A DNA stretch of 64,000 nucleotides from an uncultured Oscillospiraceae bacterium (GTDB lineage Bacteria > Bacillota > Clostridia > Oscillospirales > Ruminococcaceae). The first letter of the stretch is position 1. Each line of letters starts with the position of its first letter. The position numbers and the translations under genes were made by a program. The stretch is taken from assembly GCA_900542145.1 (NCBI GenBank), contig UQMF01000001.1, positions 62,001-126,000 on the forward strand, given 5' to 3'. Shown here one piece after another: positions 33,752 to 40,901 of the stretch. Below the pieces are notes generated by a model, which made no database searches, was not told the origin of the DNA, and saw only the letters and a list, made by a program, of their open reading frames with translations.

Positions 33752-34299
33752 CAGGACGCCAGGCATTCGAGGAGCGCTTCGGATTCCGCGCCAGGGGCGA
33801 ATTCCGGGTATGCGGCATATTTGAGATACCTCTCACCGTTATGGCTCTGCTGCTGATGGCAGGCGGAAGCGTGGCGCTGATCGTCGTTATGGCAAATCCG
33901 GAAACGGCTTTCGGAGGGACTTTCGGAGCGCTGCCGTTCGCAATAGTTATCTGGGTAATGCTGTGCTGGTGGCTCGTCCGGATAGCCCACAGCGGAGTCA
34001 CCTGCCACTACGAGGGTGATGACAATGAATTCCGCATAACCGACAACCATAAACACACCGAAATATTCTACTACCCGGACGTCACCGGAATAGAATACAA
34101 GCCGCTCAGATACCTGAACAAACGCCAGCGCGGATATACCGTGACGATAAAAACGAAATACCGGGCGGTTAAATACCAGTACATCGCCAACGGAAGACAG
34201 CGCGTAAATTCTCCTGCGGACACGCCGTTCTTTCTGCTGGAACAGCACTGCGGTCTTACCCGGGATATCACGTCCGAGAACAACGAGGGAAGAACTTAA
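33748..34299 (+). CDS. Membrane protein, tandem paralogue 2
   Basis: 183 aa. Same layout as the gene before it: two membrane segments (~27-47 and ~62-80) and a conserved C-terminal domain with SGVTCHYE, NEFRITDNHKHTEIFYYPDV, VTIKTKYRAVKYQYIA and SPADTPFFLLEQ. Its start lies inside the stop of the first copy (ATGA), so the two are coupled and perhaps form a heteromer. Function unknown. Followed by a strong hairpin. Confidence 0.75.
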   Translation: MTGRQAFEERFGFRARGEFRVCGIFEIPLTVMALLLMAGGSVALIVVMANPETAFGGTFGALPFAIVIWVMLCWWLVRIAHSGVTCHYEGDDNEFRITDNHKHTEIFYYPDVTGIEYKPLRYLNKRQRGYTVTIKTKYRAVKYQYIANGRQRVNSPADTPFFLLEQHCGLTRDITSENNEGRT

Positions 34300-34305
34300 T
34301 AACAC

Positions 34306-34334
34306 ATAACGGGCTGCCTGTTGCAGCCCGTTAT
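34306..34334 (+). terminator. Bidirectional hairpin between converging genes
   Basis: 12-bp perfect stem ATAACGGGCTGC / GCAGCCCGTTAT with a 5-base loop; it serves the membrane-protein pair and the ANTAR gene. The T-tract is weak on both sides. Confidence 0.6.
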
Positions 34335-34353
34335 GATATTTCCGGATATAGTT

Positions 34354-34929
34354 CTACACATTTGTCATTCCGCTGTATGTCGTAAGGATATCGTCCGCTA
34401 TCTCGCGCTGAGTGCGCCGGGTATCCATCGCAAGCTTCTGTATGTGGCGGTGTGCCTGGCTCTCCGTGAGGTTCAGATACTGTATCAGGCAGCACTTCGC
34501 CCGGTCGATGGTCTTGGTATCCTCCAGCTGCCTGGTGAGCTTGGATTTCTCCTGCTCCAGCCGCTGAAGATTCTCCCGGGTCATCTCCGCCATTCTGACG
34601 GTCTGGAGAAGCGCCTGCTTCGTGAAAGGTCTGGGCAGTACATACGCGCCGGTGAACTTGATACGGCTCTGTACCTCGTCCGCTATCTCCGTCTTTGCGA
34701 TGACGATTATCACGGCGTCCGTCCGTCCGCGGATCTCCGCCACCCAGTTCAGTCCGAAATCCGTGCGCAGCGGCGTGGATACAATGACCATGTCGTACCC
34801 CGAAAGATCAGCCGCAGAAGCCGACTCGTCGTCAAAGCAGCTGGTGATCTCCGCGCCGGTATCCTCCAGCGCTGCGGCAATGCTGCCGCAGATCATCTCG
34901 GTCTTGGCGTTGATGAATATTCTGTTCAT
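34354..34929 (-). CDS. ANTAR-domain response regulator-like RNA-binding antiterminator
   Basis: 191 aa. N-terminal receiver-like domain (~1-115), a coiled-coil helix (NLQRLEQEKSKLTRQLED) and a C-terminal ANTAR domain (~130-188: TIDRAKCCLIQYLNLTESQAHRHIQKLAMDTRRTQREIADDI). ANTAR proteins bind paired hexaloop hairpins and prevent termination. The usual phospho-acceptor Asp at the end of strand beta-3 is replaced: GYDMVIVSTPL where active receivers have DxxLP-type aspartate, so phosphorylation control is doubtful. Lies 39 bases after the GXGXG gene, closing the glutamate synthase operon. Confidence 0.88.
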   Translation of the reverse strand: MNRIFINAKTEMICGSIAAALEDTGAEITSCFDDESASAADLSGYDMVIVSTPLRTDFGLNWVAEIRGRTDAVIIVIAKTEIADEVQSRIKFTGAYVLPRPFTKQALLQTVRMAEMTRENLQRLEQEKSKLTRQLEDTKTIDRAKCCLIQYLNLTESQAHRHIQKLAMDTRRTQREIADDILTTYSGMTNV

Positions 34930-34968
34930 GCGTGTGGCCTCCCTTGCGGCGGTAATTACCCCGAATGA

Positions 34969-35691
34969 TCACAGATTGTTGACGTAAAGCTGCTTGTACG
35001 GGCTTGCGGAGTTCGGAGTCAGCTTGAAGAAGTTGGAACTGAGCAGCGTATCCACGTCATTGCCGAAATGCTTTACGAAGCGCTCCACATAATGTCTGAT
35101 GGATTCCTTCTCCTCGGCAGTGGCTACCGTGCAGCACACCTGGACGGGAAGCCCCTTGGGCATTACGTCGCTGCGGATAAACATCTCGCCGCCGTGCATT
35201 CCGGTGCCGCAGAAGTGCCCCACCGGGCAGCCCTCAACGCCTATTCCGAGCACGACGATGATTCCGCCTGCCTGGTACTCTCCCAGAAAGTCGCCGACCT
35301 TTCCGCCGATAACTATAGTCGGGAACATGTCCTGATAGCTCTTCATGTGGATCCCCACGCGGTAGCCTGCATTACCCTGCACATATATCTCTCCGGAACG
35401 CATTGCGTATCCGGTGGTGTCGCCGCTGTTGCCGTGAATTATGATAGCGCCGTCGTTCATGGTGTCGCCGGTGGCGTCCTGGGCGTTGCCGTGAACGCTG
35501 ATTTTCGCGCCGTTGAGGTACGCGCCCAGCGCATTGCCGGGAGTTCCCTTGATGAGGATCTCCTTGCCGGAAAGACCTGCGCCGATGTATCTCTGTCCCA
35601 GCACGTTCTCCAGCGTGAATTTCTGCTCGTCAGAGTCCCTGATCATTTTATTCAGCTCTGCATACGGCATATTCTTTGCGTCAATGATCAT
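34969..35691 (-). CDS. Glutamate synthase GXGXG-domain subunit (GltB3-type)
   Basis: 240 aa. Corresponds to the C-terminal alpha subunit domain of GltB, a right-handed beta helix with G-x-G-x-G-type turns (GKEILIKGTPGNALGAYL; GNAQDATGDTMNDG; GNSGDTTGYAMRSGEIYV; GNAGYRVGIHMK). In split archaeal-type glutamate synthases this is a separate polypeptide. Its start overlaps the oxidoreductase stop by ATGA, so it is translated with it. Structural role in channelling ammonia between subunits. Confidence 0.92.
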   Translation of the reverse strand: MIIDAKNMPYAELNKMIRDSDEQKFTLENVLGQRYIGAGLSGKEILIKGTPGNALGAYLNGAKISVHGNAQDATGDTMNDGAIIIHGNSGDTTGYAMRSGEIYVQGNAGYRVGIHMKSYQDMFPTIVIGGKVGDFLGEYQAGGIIVVLGIGVEGCPVGHFCGTGMHGGEMFIRSDVMPKGLPVQVCCTVATAEEKESIRHYVERFVKHFGNDVDTLLSSNFFKLTPNSASPYKQLYVNNL

Positions 35692-36920
35692 CTCTTTATT
35701 CCTCCCAGCTTCTCTTCCCTGCGCGCCTTGCTGAACATCATCATCTGCGGTCTGTCCTTCAGCATATCCATATCGACATCGGAAAGGTCTATGCGCTCCT
35801 TTATCATGGAGGTGTAGATTCCTGCGCGCTTTACATCGCCCATGAGAATGAATCCCTTGAGCAGACCGTCCTTGAATACCAGCTTCTTATAATTATTGCC
35901 GTTTTCCTCGACATATTCCTCTCCGTCGTAGCTTCCGGCGGTAATGATGTGGAGTCCGAAGAAACCGATGGCATTCATCGGAATGGCATTCTCGTACTTG
36001 GTTTCAGCGCCCGCCATGTTTCTTCCGGCAACCTCGCCCTGCATATACGCATTCGGCAGCAGCGCCAGTATCCTGTCGGTATCGCTGGAGGAATCATGGC
36101 TGACGGTGCAGTCGCCGGCAGCGTAAACGTCGTCCAGCGTAGTCTTCTGGGTGAGGTCGCAGATGATTCCGCGCTCTACCTTTCCGCCGGCTTCGGATAC
36201 AAGTTCGGTGTTCGGGCGGACTCCGACGGCGATGATCACCATGTCGAAATCAACGGTCGCGCCGTTCTTGAGCTTCGCGGAATGCTCGCTGAACTCGTCA
36301 ACGGAGGTCCCCAGAATGAACTTGGTGCCCTTGCTCTCAATATGTTTCTTCATGATGGAGCCTGCGCGGATATCCAGTATCGATGGCAGGATACGGTCAG
36401 CCATATCAACTACGGTGATATCAGCCTTGTACTCGTTGAGCGCTTCTGCTGCCTTCAGTCCGATAAGTCCGGCGCCGATGATGAGGACCTTCATTCTGGG
36501 CTTTACTTCCGCCCTGATAGCCTTCACGCTGTCGTAGTTCATGAATGTGTGGCAGGAAGCGATCTTGTCCATTCCGTTCATCGGAGGAACGAACGGCTTG
36601 GAGCCGGTAGCCACCATCAGCTTGTCATAGGGCACCGTATTCCCGTCGGAAAGGACCACGTTCTTTGCCGCTGTATCTATCTTTGTGACCCGGGTGCCGA
36701 ACAGCGTTTCAACGCCGTTCTTCTCGTAGAAATCCGGGCTGCGGTAGTAGATGTTCTTGTCCGTTACCTTGCCCATCAGCCAGTAGGAGATGAGCGGTCT
36801 GGAATATGTGTGGTACTTCTCATCGGAGATCACGGTGATCTTTCCGGTCTTGTCGATCTGACGGATACCCTCGATCGTTCCGACTGCCGCAGCAGAGTTA
36901 CCGATAATTACATAGTTCAT
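35688..36920 (-). CDS. FAD/NAD(P)-dependent oxidoreductase (NADH:acceptor, glutamate synthase partner)
   Basis: 410 aa. Pyridine nucleotide-disulphide-type fold with an FAD motif IIGNSAAAVGTIEGI at the start, ATGSKPFVPP, a second NAD(P) motif VLIIGAGLIGLKAAEAL near residue 145, and DVYAAGDCT near 275. Related to rubredoxin reductase/NirB-like enzymes rather than GltD. Start ATG at 36920 with GAGGTGACGG upstream; a GTG at 36929 overlaps that site. Probably passes electrons from NAD(P)H through the ferredoxin-like protein to the FMN subunit. Confidence 0.9.
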   Translation of the reverse strand: MNYVIIGNSAAAVGTIEGIRQIDKTGKITVISDEKYHTYSRPLISYWLMGKVTDKNIYYRSPDFYEKNGVETLFGTRVTKIDTAAKNVVLSDGNTVPYDKLMVATGSKPFVPPMNGMDKIASCHTFMNYDSVKAIRAEVKPRMKVLIIGAGLIGLKAAEALNEYKADITVVDMADRILPSILDIRAGSIMKKHIESKGTKFILGTSVDEFSEHSAKLKNGATVDFDMVIIAVGVRPNTELVSEAGGKVERGIICDLTQKTTLDDVYAAGDCTVSHDSSSDTDRILALLPNAYMQGEVAGRNMAGAETKYENAIPMNAIGFFGLHIITAGSYDGEEYVEENGNNYKKLVFKDGLLKGFILMGDVKRAGIYTSMIKERIDLSDVDMDMLKDRPQMMMFSKARREEKLGGIKR

Positions 36921-36930
36921 ATCCGTCACC

Positions 36931-37365
36931 TCACCTTTCCTCGAATACTATCGCATTGTTCGGGCAAGCCTTTACGCACGCCGGCTCGCCGTGGCTGTTG
37001 CGTGTGCAGAGGTCGCACTTGCGTATCTTGTGCCCTGCCTCGTCAATCACGATGGCGCCGTAGGGACATGAGAGAACGCAGGTATAGCAGCCGACGCACT
37101 TCTCCTCGTCGCAGACGATAACGCCGTCCTGCACGGAGAGCGCTCCGGCAATACAGCCCTTTACGCAGGGGTGCGCGTCGCAGTGACGGCACTGTACCGC
37201 GAAGTTGATCTTGTCGCCCTCTTCTATCTGTATTCTCGCAACGGGCTTCTTTCCGCCGGCGAAAGCCTTTACCATATCAGGAGCGCCGCTGTTCGCTGCC
37301 GCACAGGTGAATTCACACAGATGGCAGCCCAGACACCAGTCCTCGTTCACATAAACCTTTTTCAT
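36931..37365 (-). CDS. 4Fe-4S dicluster ferredoxin-like protein
   Basis: 144 aa. HycB/DmsB-type electron carrier with four cysteine clusters: CLGCHLCEFTC, CRHCDAHPCVKGC, CVGCYTCVLSCPYG and CDLC followed by CVKACPNNAI. It presumably links the FAD oxidoreductase 10 bases downstream to the FMN glutamate synthase subunit upstream. Start set at ATG 37365; the ATG at 37377 lies on top of the AAAGGA site. Spacing to the chosen ATG is long (12), so this start is moderately certain. Confidence 0.9.
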   Translation of the reverse strand: MKKVYVNEDWCLGCHLCEFTCAAANSGAPDMVKAFAGGKKPVARIQIEEGDKINFAVQCRHCDAHPCVKGCIAGALSVQDGVIVCDEEKCVGCYTCVLSCPYGAIVIDEAGHKIRKCDLCTRNSHGEPACVKACPNNAIVFEER

Positions 37366-37399
37366 TGTTATGACCATTCCTTTCGAGCAGTGTCAGTCG

Positions 37400-38905
37400 T
37401 TATTCACCTGCGTGCATTATGCCGAGGATATCGAGTTCCTTCTGATTCAGACCGATTCCGCGGAGCATGAGCCTGTTGCCGCGGAGGGACTCCAGGGAGT
37501 TGATACCCATGCCGCCCATCATTTCCTTTATCTCGTGATCCCATGCGTGAACAAGGTTCACAAGGCGCTTGTACGCAATATCCGGATTAAGGCGCTTTAC
37601 AAGGTCGGCACGCTGCGTTGCAATACCCCAGTTGCACTTACCGGTGTTGCAGCTTCTGCACAGGTGGCAGCCCATGGAGAGCAGAGCCGCAGTAGCTATG
37701 TAGACTGCGTCCGCGCCGAGCGCGACTGCCTTTACGACGTCCGCACTGCTTCTGATGGAACCGCCCACAACGATGGAGATGTTATTTCTGATACCCTCGT
37801 CGCGGAGCCGCTGGTCAACGCTCGCGAGAGCCAGCTCTATCGGAATGCCTACGTTATCGCGGATCCTTGTCGGAGCCGCGCCGGTACCTCCTCTGTAGCC
37901 GTCGATGGCGATTATGTCCGCACCGCTTCTCGCAATACCGGAAGCGATCGCCGCAACATTGTGTACCGCCGCGATCTTAACGATAACGGGCTTCTTCCAG
38001 TCGGTGGCTTCCTTGAGGGAGAGAACCAGCTGACGGAGATCCTCGATGGAGTAGATATCGTGGTGCGGAGCCGGAGAAATCGCGTCAGTCCCCTTCGGGA
38101 TCATACGAGTCCTGGAAATCTCCTCGTTGATCTTCATTCCCGGGAGGTGTCCGCCGATACCGGGCTTAGCACCCTGACCCATCTTGATCTCGATAGCGGC
38201 GCCGGTGTCGAGGTATTCCTTGAATACGCCGAAACGTCCGGAAGCCACCTGGCAGATGGTATTGGGACCGTACTTGTAGAAATCCTTGTGCAGACCGCCC
38301 TCACCTGTGTTGTAATATGTACCGAGCTCCTGTGCGGCTCTCGCCAGGGATTCATGCGCGTTCTTGGAGATGGAGCCGAAGGACATCGCGGAGAACATGA
38401 TCGGCACGTCAAGCTCCAGGTAAGGATTATGCTTGAACTCAGCCTTGCCGTTCTCGTTGTAGTGTATCTCCTGGTCCTTCTTTCCGAGGAACGTCTTGGT
38501 TTCCATCGGCTCACGCAGCGGGTCGATAGGCGGATTAGTTACCTGGGAAGCGTTCAGCAGGATCTTGTCCCAGTAAACCGGGTACTCTCTCGGATTGCCC
38601 ATCGCGGAGAGAAGCACTCCGCCAGAGCCTGCCTGCTTGTAGACTTCGTCCATTACCTGCTGGCTCCAGTTTCCGTTCTCGCGGAATTCGTTCTCGTTCT
38701 TCTTTATTTTCAGTGCTCTTGTCGGGCAGAGGGTTACGCAGCGCTGGCAGTCAACGCAGCTGGTTTCGTCAGCGACCATCTTGTCCAGGTCGGGATCGTA
38801 ATGGTGCACCTCGTTGGCACACTGTCTTTCACAGACGCGGCACTTTATGCAGCGGTCGTAATTGCGCACCACCTCAAACAGGGGGTTCATATAATTTATA
38901 GCCAC
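37400..38905 (-). CDS. Glutamate synthase FMN-binding subunit (split GltB2-type) with N-terminal ferredoxin domain
   Basis: 501 aa. N-terminal 2x4Fe-4S domain (CIKCRVCERQC; CVDCQRCVTLCPT), then the GltB FMN/2-oxoglutarate TIM barrel: PIMFSAMSFGSISKNAHESLA, TGEGGLHKD, IKMGQGAKPGIGGHLPG, AIDGYRGGTGAAPTRIRDNVGIP, VVGGSIRSSADVVKAVALGADAV, and the iron-sulphur cluster loop CHLCRSCNTGKCNWGIAT. It makes glutamate from 2-oxoglutarate and ammonia delivered by the amidotransferase subunit. The GTG at 38905 was chosen because AAAGGAAGG lies 6 bases upstream; an earlier in-frame TTG lacks one. Confidence 0.93.
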   Translation of the reverse strand: MAINYMNPLFEVVRNYDRCIKCRVCERQCANEVHHYDPDLDKMVADETSCVDCQRCVTLCPTRALKIKKNENEFRENGNWSQQVMDEVYKQAGSGGVLLSAMGNPREYPVYWDKILLNASQVTNPPIDPLREPMETKTFLGKKDQEIHYNENGKAEFKHNPYLELDVPIMFSAMSFGSISKNAHESLARAAQELGTYYNTGEGGLHKDFYKYGPNTICQVASGRFGVFKEYLDTGAAIEIKMGQGAKPGIGGHLPGMKINEEISRTRMIPKGTDAISPAPHHDIYSIEDLRQLVLSLKEATDWKKPVIVKIAAVHNVAAIASGIARSGADIIAIDGYRGGTGAAPTRIRDNVGIPIELALASVDQRLRDEGIRNNISIVVGGSIRSSADVVKAVALGADAVYIATAALLSMGCHLCRSCNTGKCNWGIATQRADLVKRLNPDIAYKRLVNLVHAWDHEIKEMMGGMGINSLESLRGNRLMLRGIGLNQKELDILGIMHAGE

Positions 38906-38937
38906 TTGTGACCTTCCTTTCAAAACTGCTCTATCAC

Positions 38938-40029
38938 TTATTTATCGAGGGTTACGATGATCGGTTCACCGCCGCGGGGGCTCCAGATACGGTCAACGTC
39001 CGGGGACATCGTTCTGATTGAGCACTCCTCGCTGGAGATGTATACCGTGTCGCCCTTTTCAGCGGCAACCATCGAGCGGAGCTTCAGACGGTCGTTGAGC
39101 GCCATGAGTCCGTTGTTGAAACCTAGGATTATCGAGAAAGGACCGGTGATGAGCAGGCTGGAATATACGTTTCTGAAATGGCGGATCTTTGCGGTTTCCT
39201 CCGGGCTGAACCTGCCGGAGTCTATCTCGCTCCAGAAAGGAGCCGCAATCACCTTTGCGACGTCATCCAGGGGCATTCCCAGGCGGCGGTGGAGGTAGTC
39301 GATGATGTAGGTGATTACCTCGGTATCCGTCAGCAGGTTGCACTTGTAGCCGAACATCTCGATGAAGCGCCTGTTTGCGTCATAAGAGGAGATCTCGCCG
39401 TTATGTACGATCGTGTAATCCAGCAGGGCGAAGGGATGCGCGCCGCCCCACCAGCCGGGGGTGTTCGTCGGGTAGCGTCCGTGGACTGTCCACGCCCAGC
39501 CGTCGTATTCGTCAAGTCTGTAGAACTCGCCGACGTCCTCGGGGTAACCTACCGCCTTGAATACGCCCATGTTCTTGCCACTGGAGAAAACATATGCGCC
39601 GTCGATCTTGTCGTTGATCTTAATGACGCAGCGCGCAACGTAGGTGCGCTCGTCCAGTTGACTTTCTTCAAGCTTTGTGGGAAGAGGGTTCACGAAGTAG
39701 CGCCAGATAAGCGGCTCGTCAGTGATGTTCGGGTGCTTTCTGGTGGGGATACGAGAGAGGTTGATGACATCGAAGTGTCTGTCGATGAAAGCCTCGGTCT
39801 TGATCCTTGCTTCGTTGGAGTCGTAGAAAACGTGGAACGCATACTGATCCTTGTACTCCGGATAGATGCCGTAGCCTGCGTAGCCGCCGCCCAGACCGTT
39901 GGAACGGTCATGCATACAGGCGATGGAATTCACGATCACGCTGCCGTTAGTCCTCCTGCCGCTTCTGTTGATGAAGCCCGAGATGGCGCAGCCTGCAGGG
40001 ATCCTGGTTTCTCCCTCTTTCTTTAACAT
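38938..40029 (-). CDS. Class II glutamine amidotransferase subunit (split GltB1-type)
   Basis: 363 aa. Ntn-type glutaminase that supplies ammonia to the FMN subunit. The probable nucleophile is Cys14 in PAGCAISGFINRSG, so a 13-residue propeptide would have to be removed, as in GltB. Other marks: NGLGGGYAGYGIYP, the WTVHGRYPTNTPGWWGGAHPF segment (Arg/Asn/Gly that bind glutamine) and DYTIVHNGEISSYDANRR. AAGGAG precedes the ATG. First gene of the operon, behind a ~230-nt leader. Confidence 0.92.
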   Translation of the reverse strand: MLKKEGETRIPAGCAISGFINRSGRRTNGSVIVNSIACMHDRSNGLGGGYAGYGIYPEYKDQYAFHVFYDSNEARIKTEAFIDRHFDVINLSRIPTRKHPNITDEPLIWRYFVNPLPTKLEESQLDERTYVARCVIKINDKIDGAYVFSSGKNMGVFKAVGYPEDVGEFYRLDEYDGWAWTVHGRYPTNTPGWWGGAHPFALLDYTIVHNGEISSYDANRRFIEMFGYKCNLLTDTEVITYIIDYLHRRLGMPLDDVAKVIAAPFWSEIDSGRFSPEETAKIRHFRNVYSSLLITGPFSIILGFNNGLMALNDRLKLRSMVAAEKGDTVYISSEECSIRTMSPDVDRIWSPRGGEPIIVTLDK

Positions 40030-40055
40030 AAGCTCACTCCTTAAAATTGACTCAG

Positions 40056-40087
40056 AAAAACAAGTTCCGGCAGGAAAACCGCCGGAA
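40056..40087 (-). terminator. Terminator-like hairpin in the glutamate synthase leader
   Basis: RNA stem TTCCGGC / GCCGGAA with an inner GG/CC pair and a TTTT loop, then CTTGTTTTT, ending ~26 bases before the GATase start. The position before the first gene makes it an attenuator candidate. Confidence 0.6.
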
Positions 40088-40149
40088 TCTGCGTCATTCG
40101 GCGCAGCGCTGAGCCGGTTTGTCTTTCAGTATTATGCGGATCCGGCGGA
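40079..40149 (-). promoter_or_regulatory. Competing pairing in the glutamate synthase leader (antiterminator candidate)
   Basis: The RNA segment CCGCCGGA (40148-40141) is perfectly complementary over 8 bases to TCCGGCGG (40086-40079), which is the 5' arm of the terminator hairpin. Forming this helix would prevent termination. The upstream segment can alternatively pair with ACCGGACC just before it. Further leader hairpins: CGAAGTT / AACTTCG at 40174-40196 and GTGCCCGGGCAC at 40221-40232. Confidence 0.5.
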
Positions 40150-40265
40150 GGTCCGGTGAAATTTCTCGCTCTGCGAAGTTGCAGGAGGAAACTTCGTCGT
40201 CCGAACCTTCCCGAACGCTTGTGCCCGGGCACTAACGTTTTTATCCGTGTTTAATTTACGTCCCT

Positions 40266-40294
40266 ATTATAGCACTATTACCCCCGGTTGTCAA
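40266..40294 (-). promoter_or_regulatory. Consensus promoter of the glutamate synthase operon
   Basis: Minus strand TTGACA (40294-40289), 17-base spacer, TATAAT (40271-40266): a full consensus match, which fits constitutive initiation with control downstream in the leader. Confidence 0.85.
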
Positions 40295-40532
40295 GAGGTT
40301 TTTGCAAGTTTTTGATGAACAATCTTTCATTTTTATGTATATTTGATTACATATTTTACTTTATATCCCGGTTAGCCATAGCTAATAAAGTGCTTTTATA
40401 GACTATCCCGGCGGTATTTTCGGGCAAGAATGTAGTTTTTGCAAGAAGTAAGGCTTTCATGTTGCAATATTTTTGTAGAAACAGCCGAAATGCAAAAAAT
40501 CCCGAAAAAACTGCACAAATTTCAAATAGCAC

Positions 40533-40561
40533 TTGAAAAAAGCGCGGAAATAGAGTATAAT
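40533..40561 (+). promoter_or_regulatory. Promoter of gatCAB
   Basis: TTGAAA (40533-40538), 17-base spacer, TATAAT (40556-40561). Confidence 0.75.
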
Positions 40562-40602
40562 AGTATAGTATTATTTTATTAATAAGAAAGGAACACCTAA
40601 TT

Positions 40603-40887
40603 ATGGCAGTCGAATTAAAGACTATACAGCACCTCTGCGAGCTGTCAAAGCTGAATTATGACGAAGCCGGACTTGAAAAAGTCATGGGCGAGATGGGCGA
40701 CATCATCGACCTGATGGATACTATCAAGAGCTTCGACCTCACTTATGACGATACAAAGGACAACAACAGCATTTCCCTGAGCGAAGTGCGCGAGGACGTC
40801 GCTCAGCCGTCCTTCCCGACGGAGAAGCTGCTCGCAAATGCAGAGAACACCGACAACTGCTACGTTGTGCCCAAGGTCGTTGAATAA
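40603..40887 (+). CDS. gatC: Asp-tRNA(Asn)/Glu-tRNA(Gln) amidotransferase subunit C
   Basis: 94 aa. Small stabilising subunit wrapped around GatA/GatB. Typical helices TIQHLCELSKLNYDEAGLEKV and the LSEVREDVAQPSFPTEKLLANA segment, ending CYVVPKVVE. AAAGGA lies 10 bases before the ATG. First gene of gatCAB, 14 bases before gatA. Confidence 0.93.
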   Translation: MAVELKTIQHLCELSKLNYDEAGLEKVMGEMGDIIDLMDTIKSFDLTYDDTKDNNSISLSEVREDVAQPSFPTEKLLANAENTDNCYVVPKVVE

Positions 40888-40901
40888 TCAGGAGGTAATA
40901 T

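Larger units (their letters stand above)
40030..40602. other. Divergent intergenic region between the glutamate synthase and gatCAB operons
   Basis: 573 bases. The left 260 bases are the structured glt leader; the right 70 hold the gatC promoter. The AT-rich middle (about 40300-40530) shows no gene and no strong hairpin. Confidence 0.7.

Noticed and set aside
37370..38911. 513-codon plus-strand frame opposite the glutamate synthase FMN subunit
   Set aside because: Shadow of a highly conserved gene; no ribosome site and low-complexity translation rich in Val/Arg/His.
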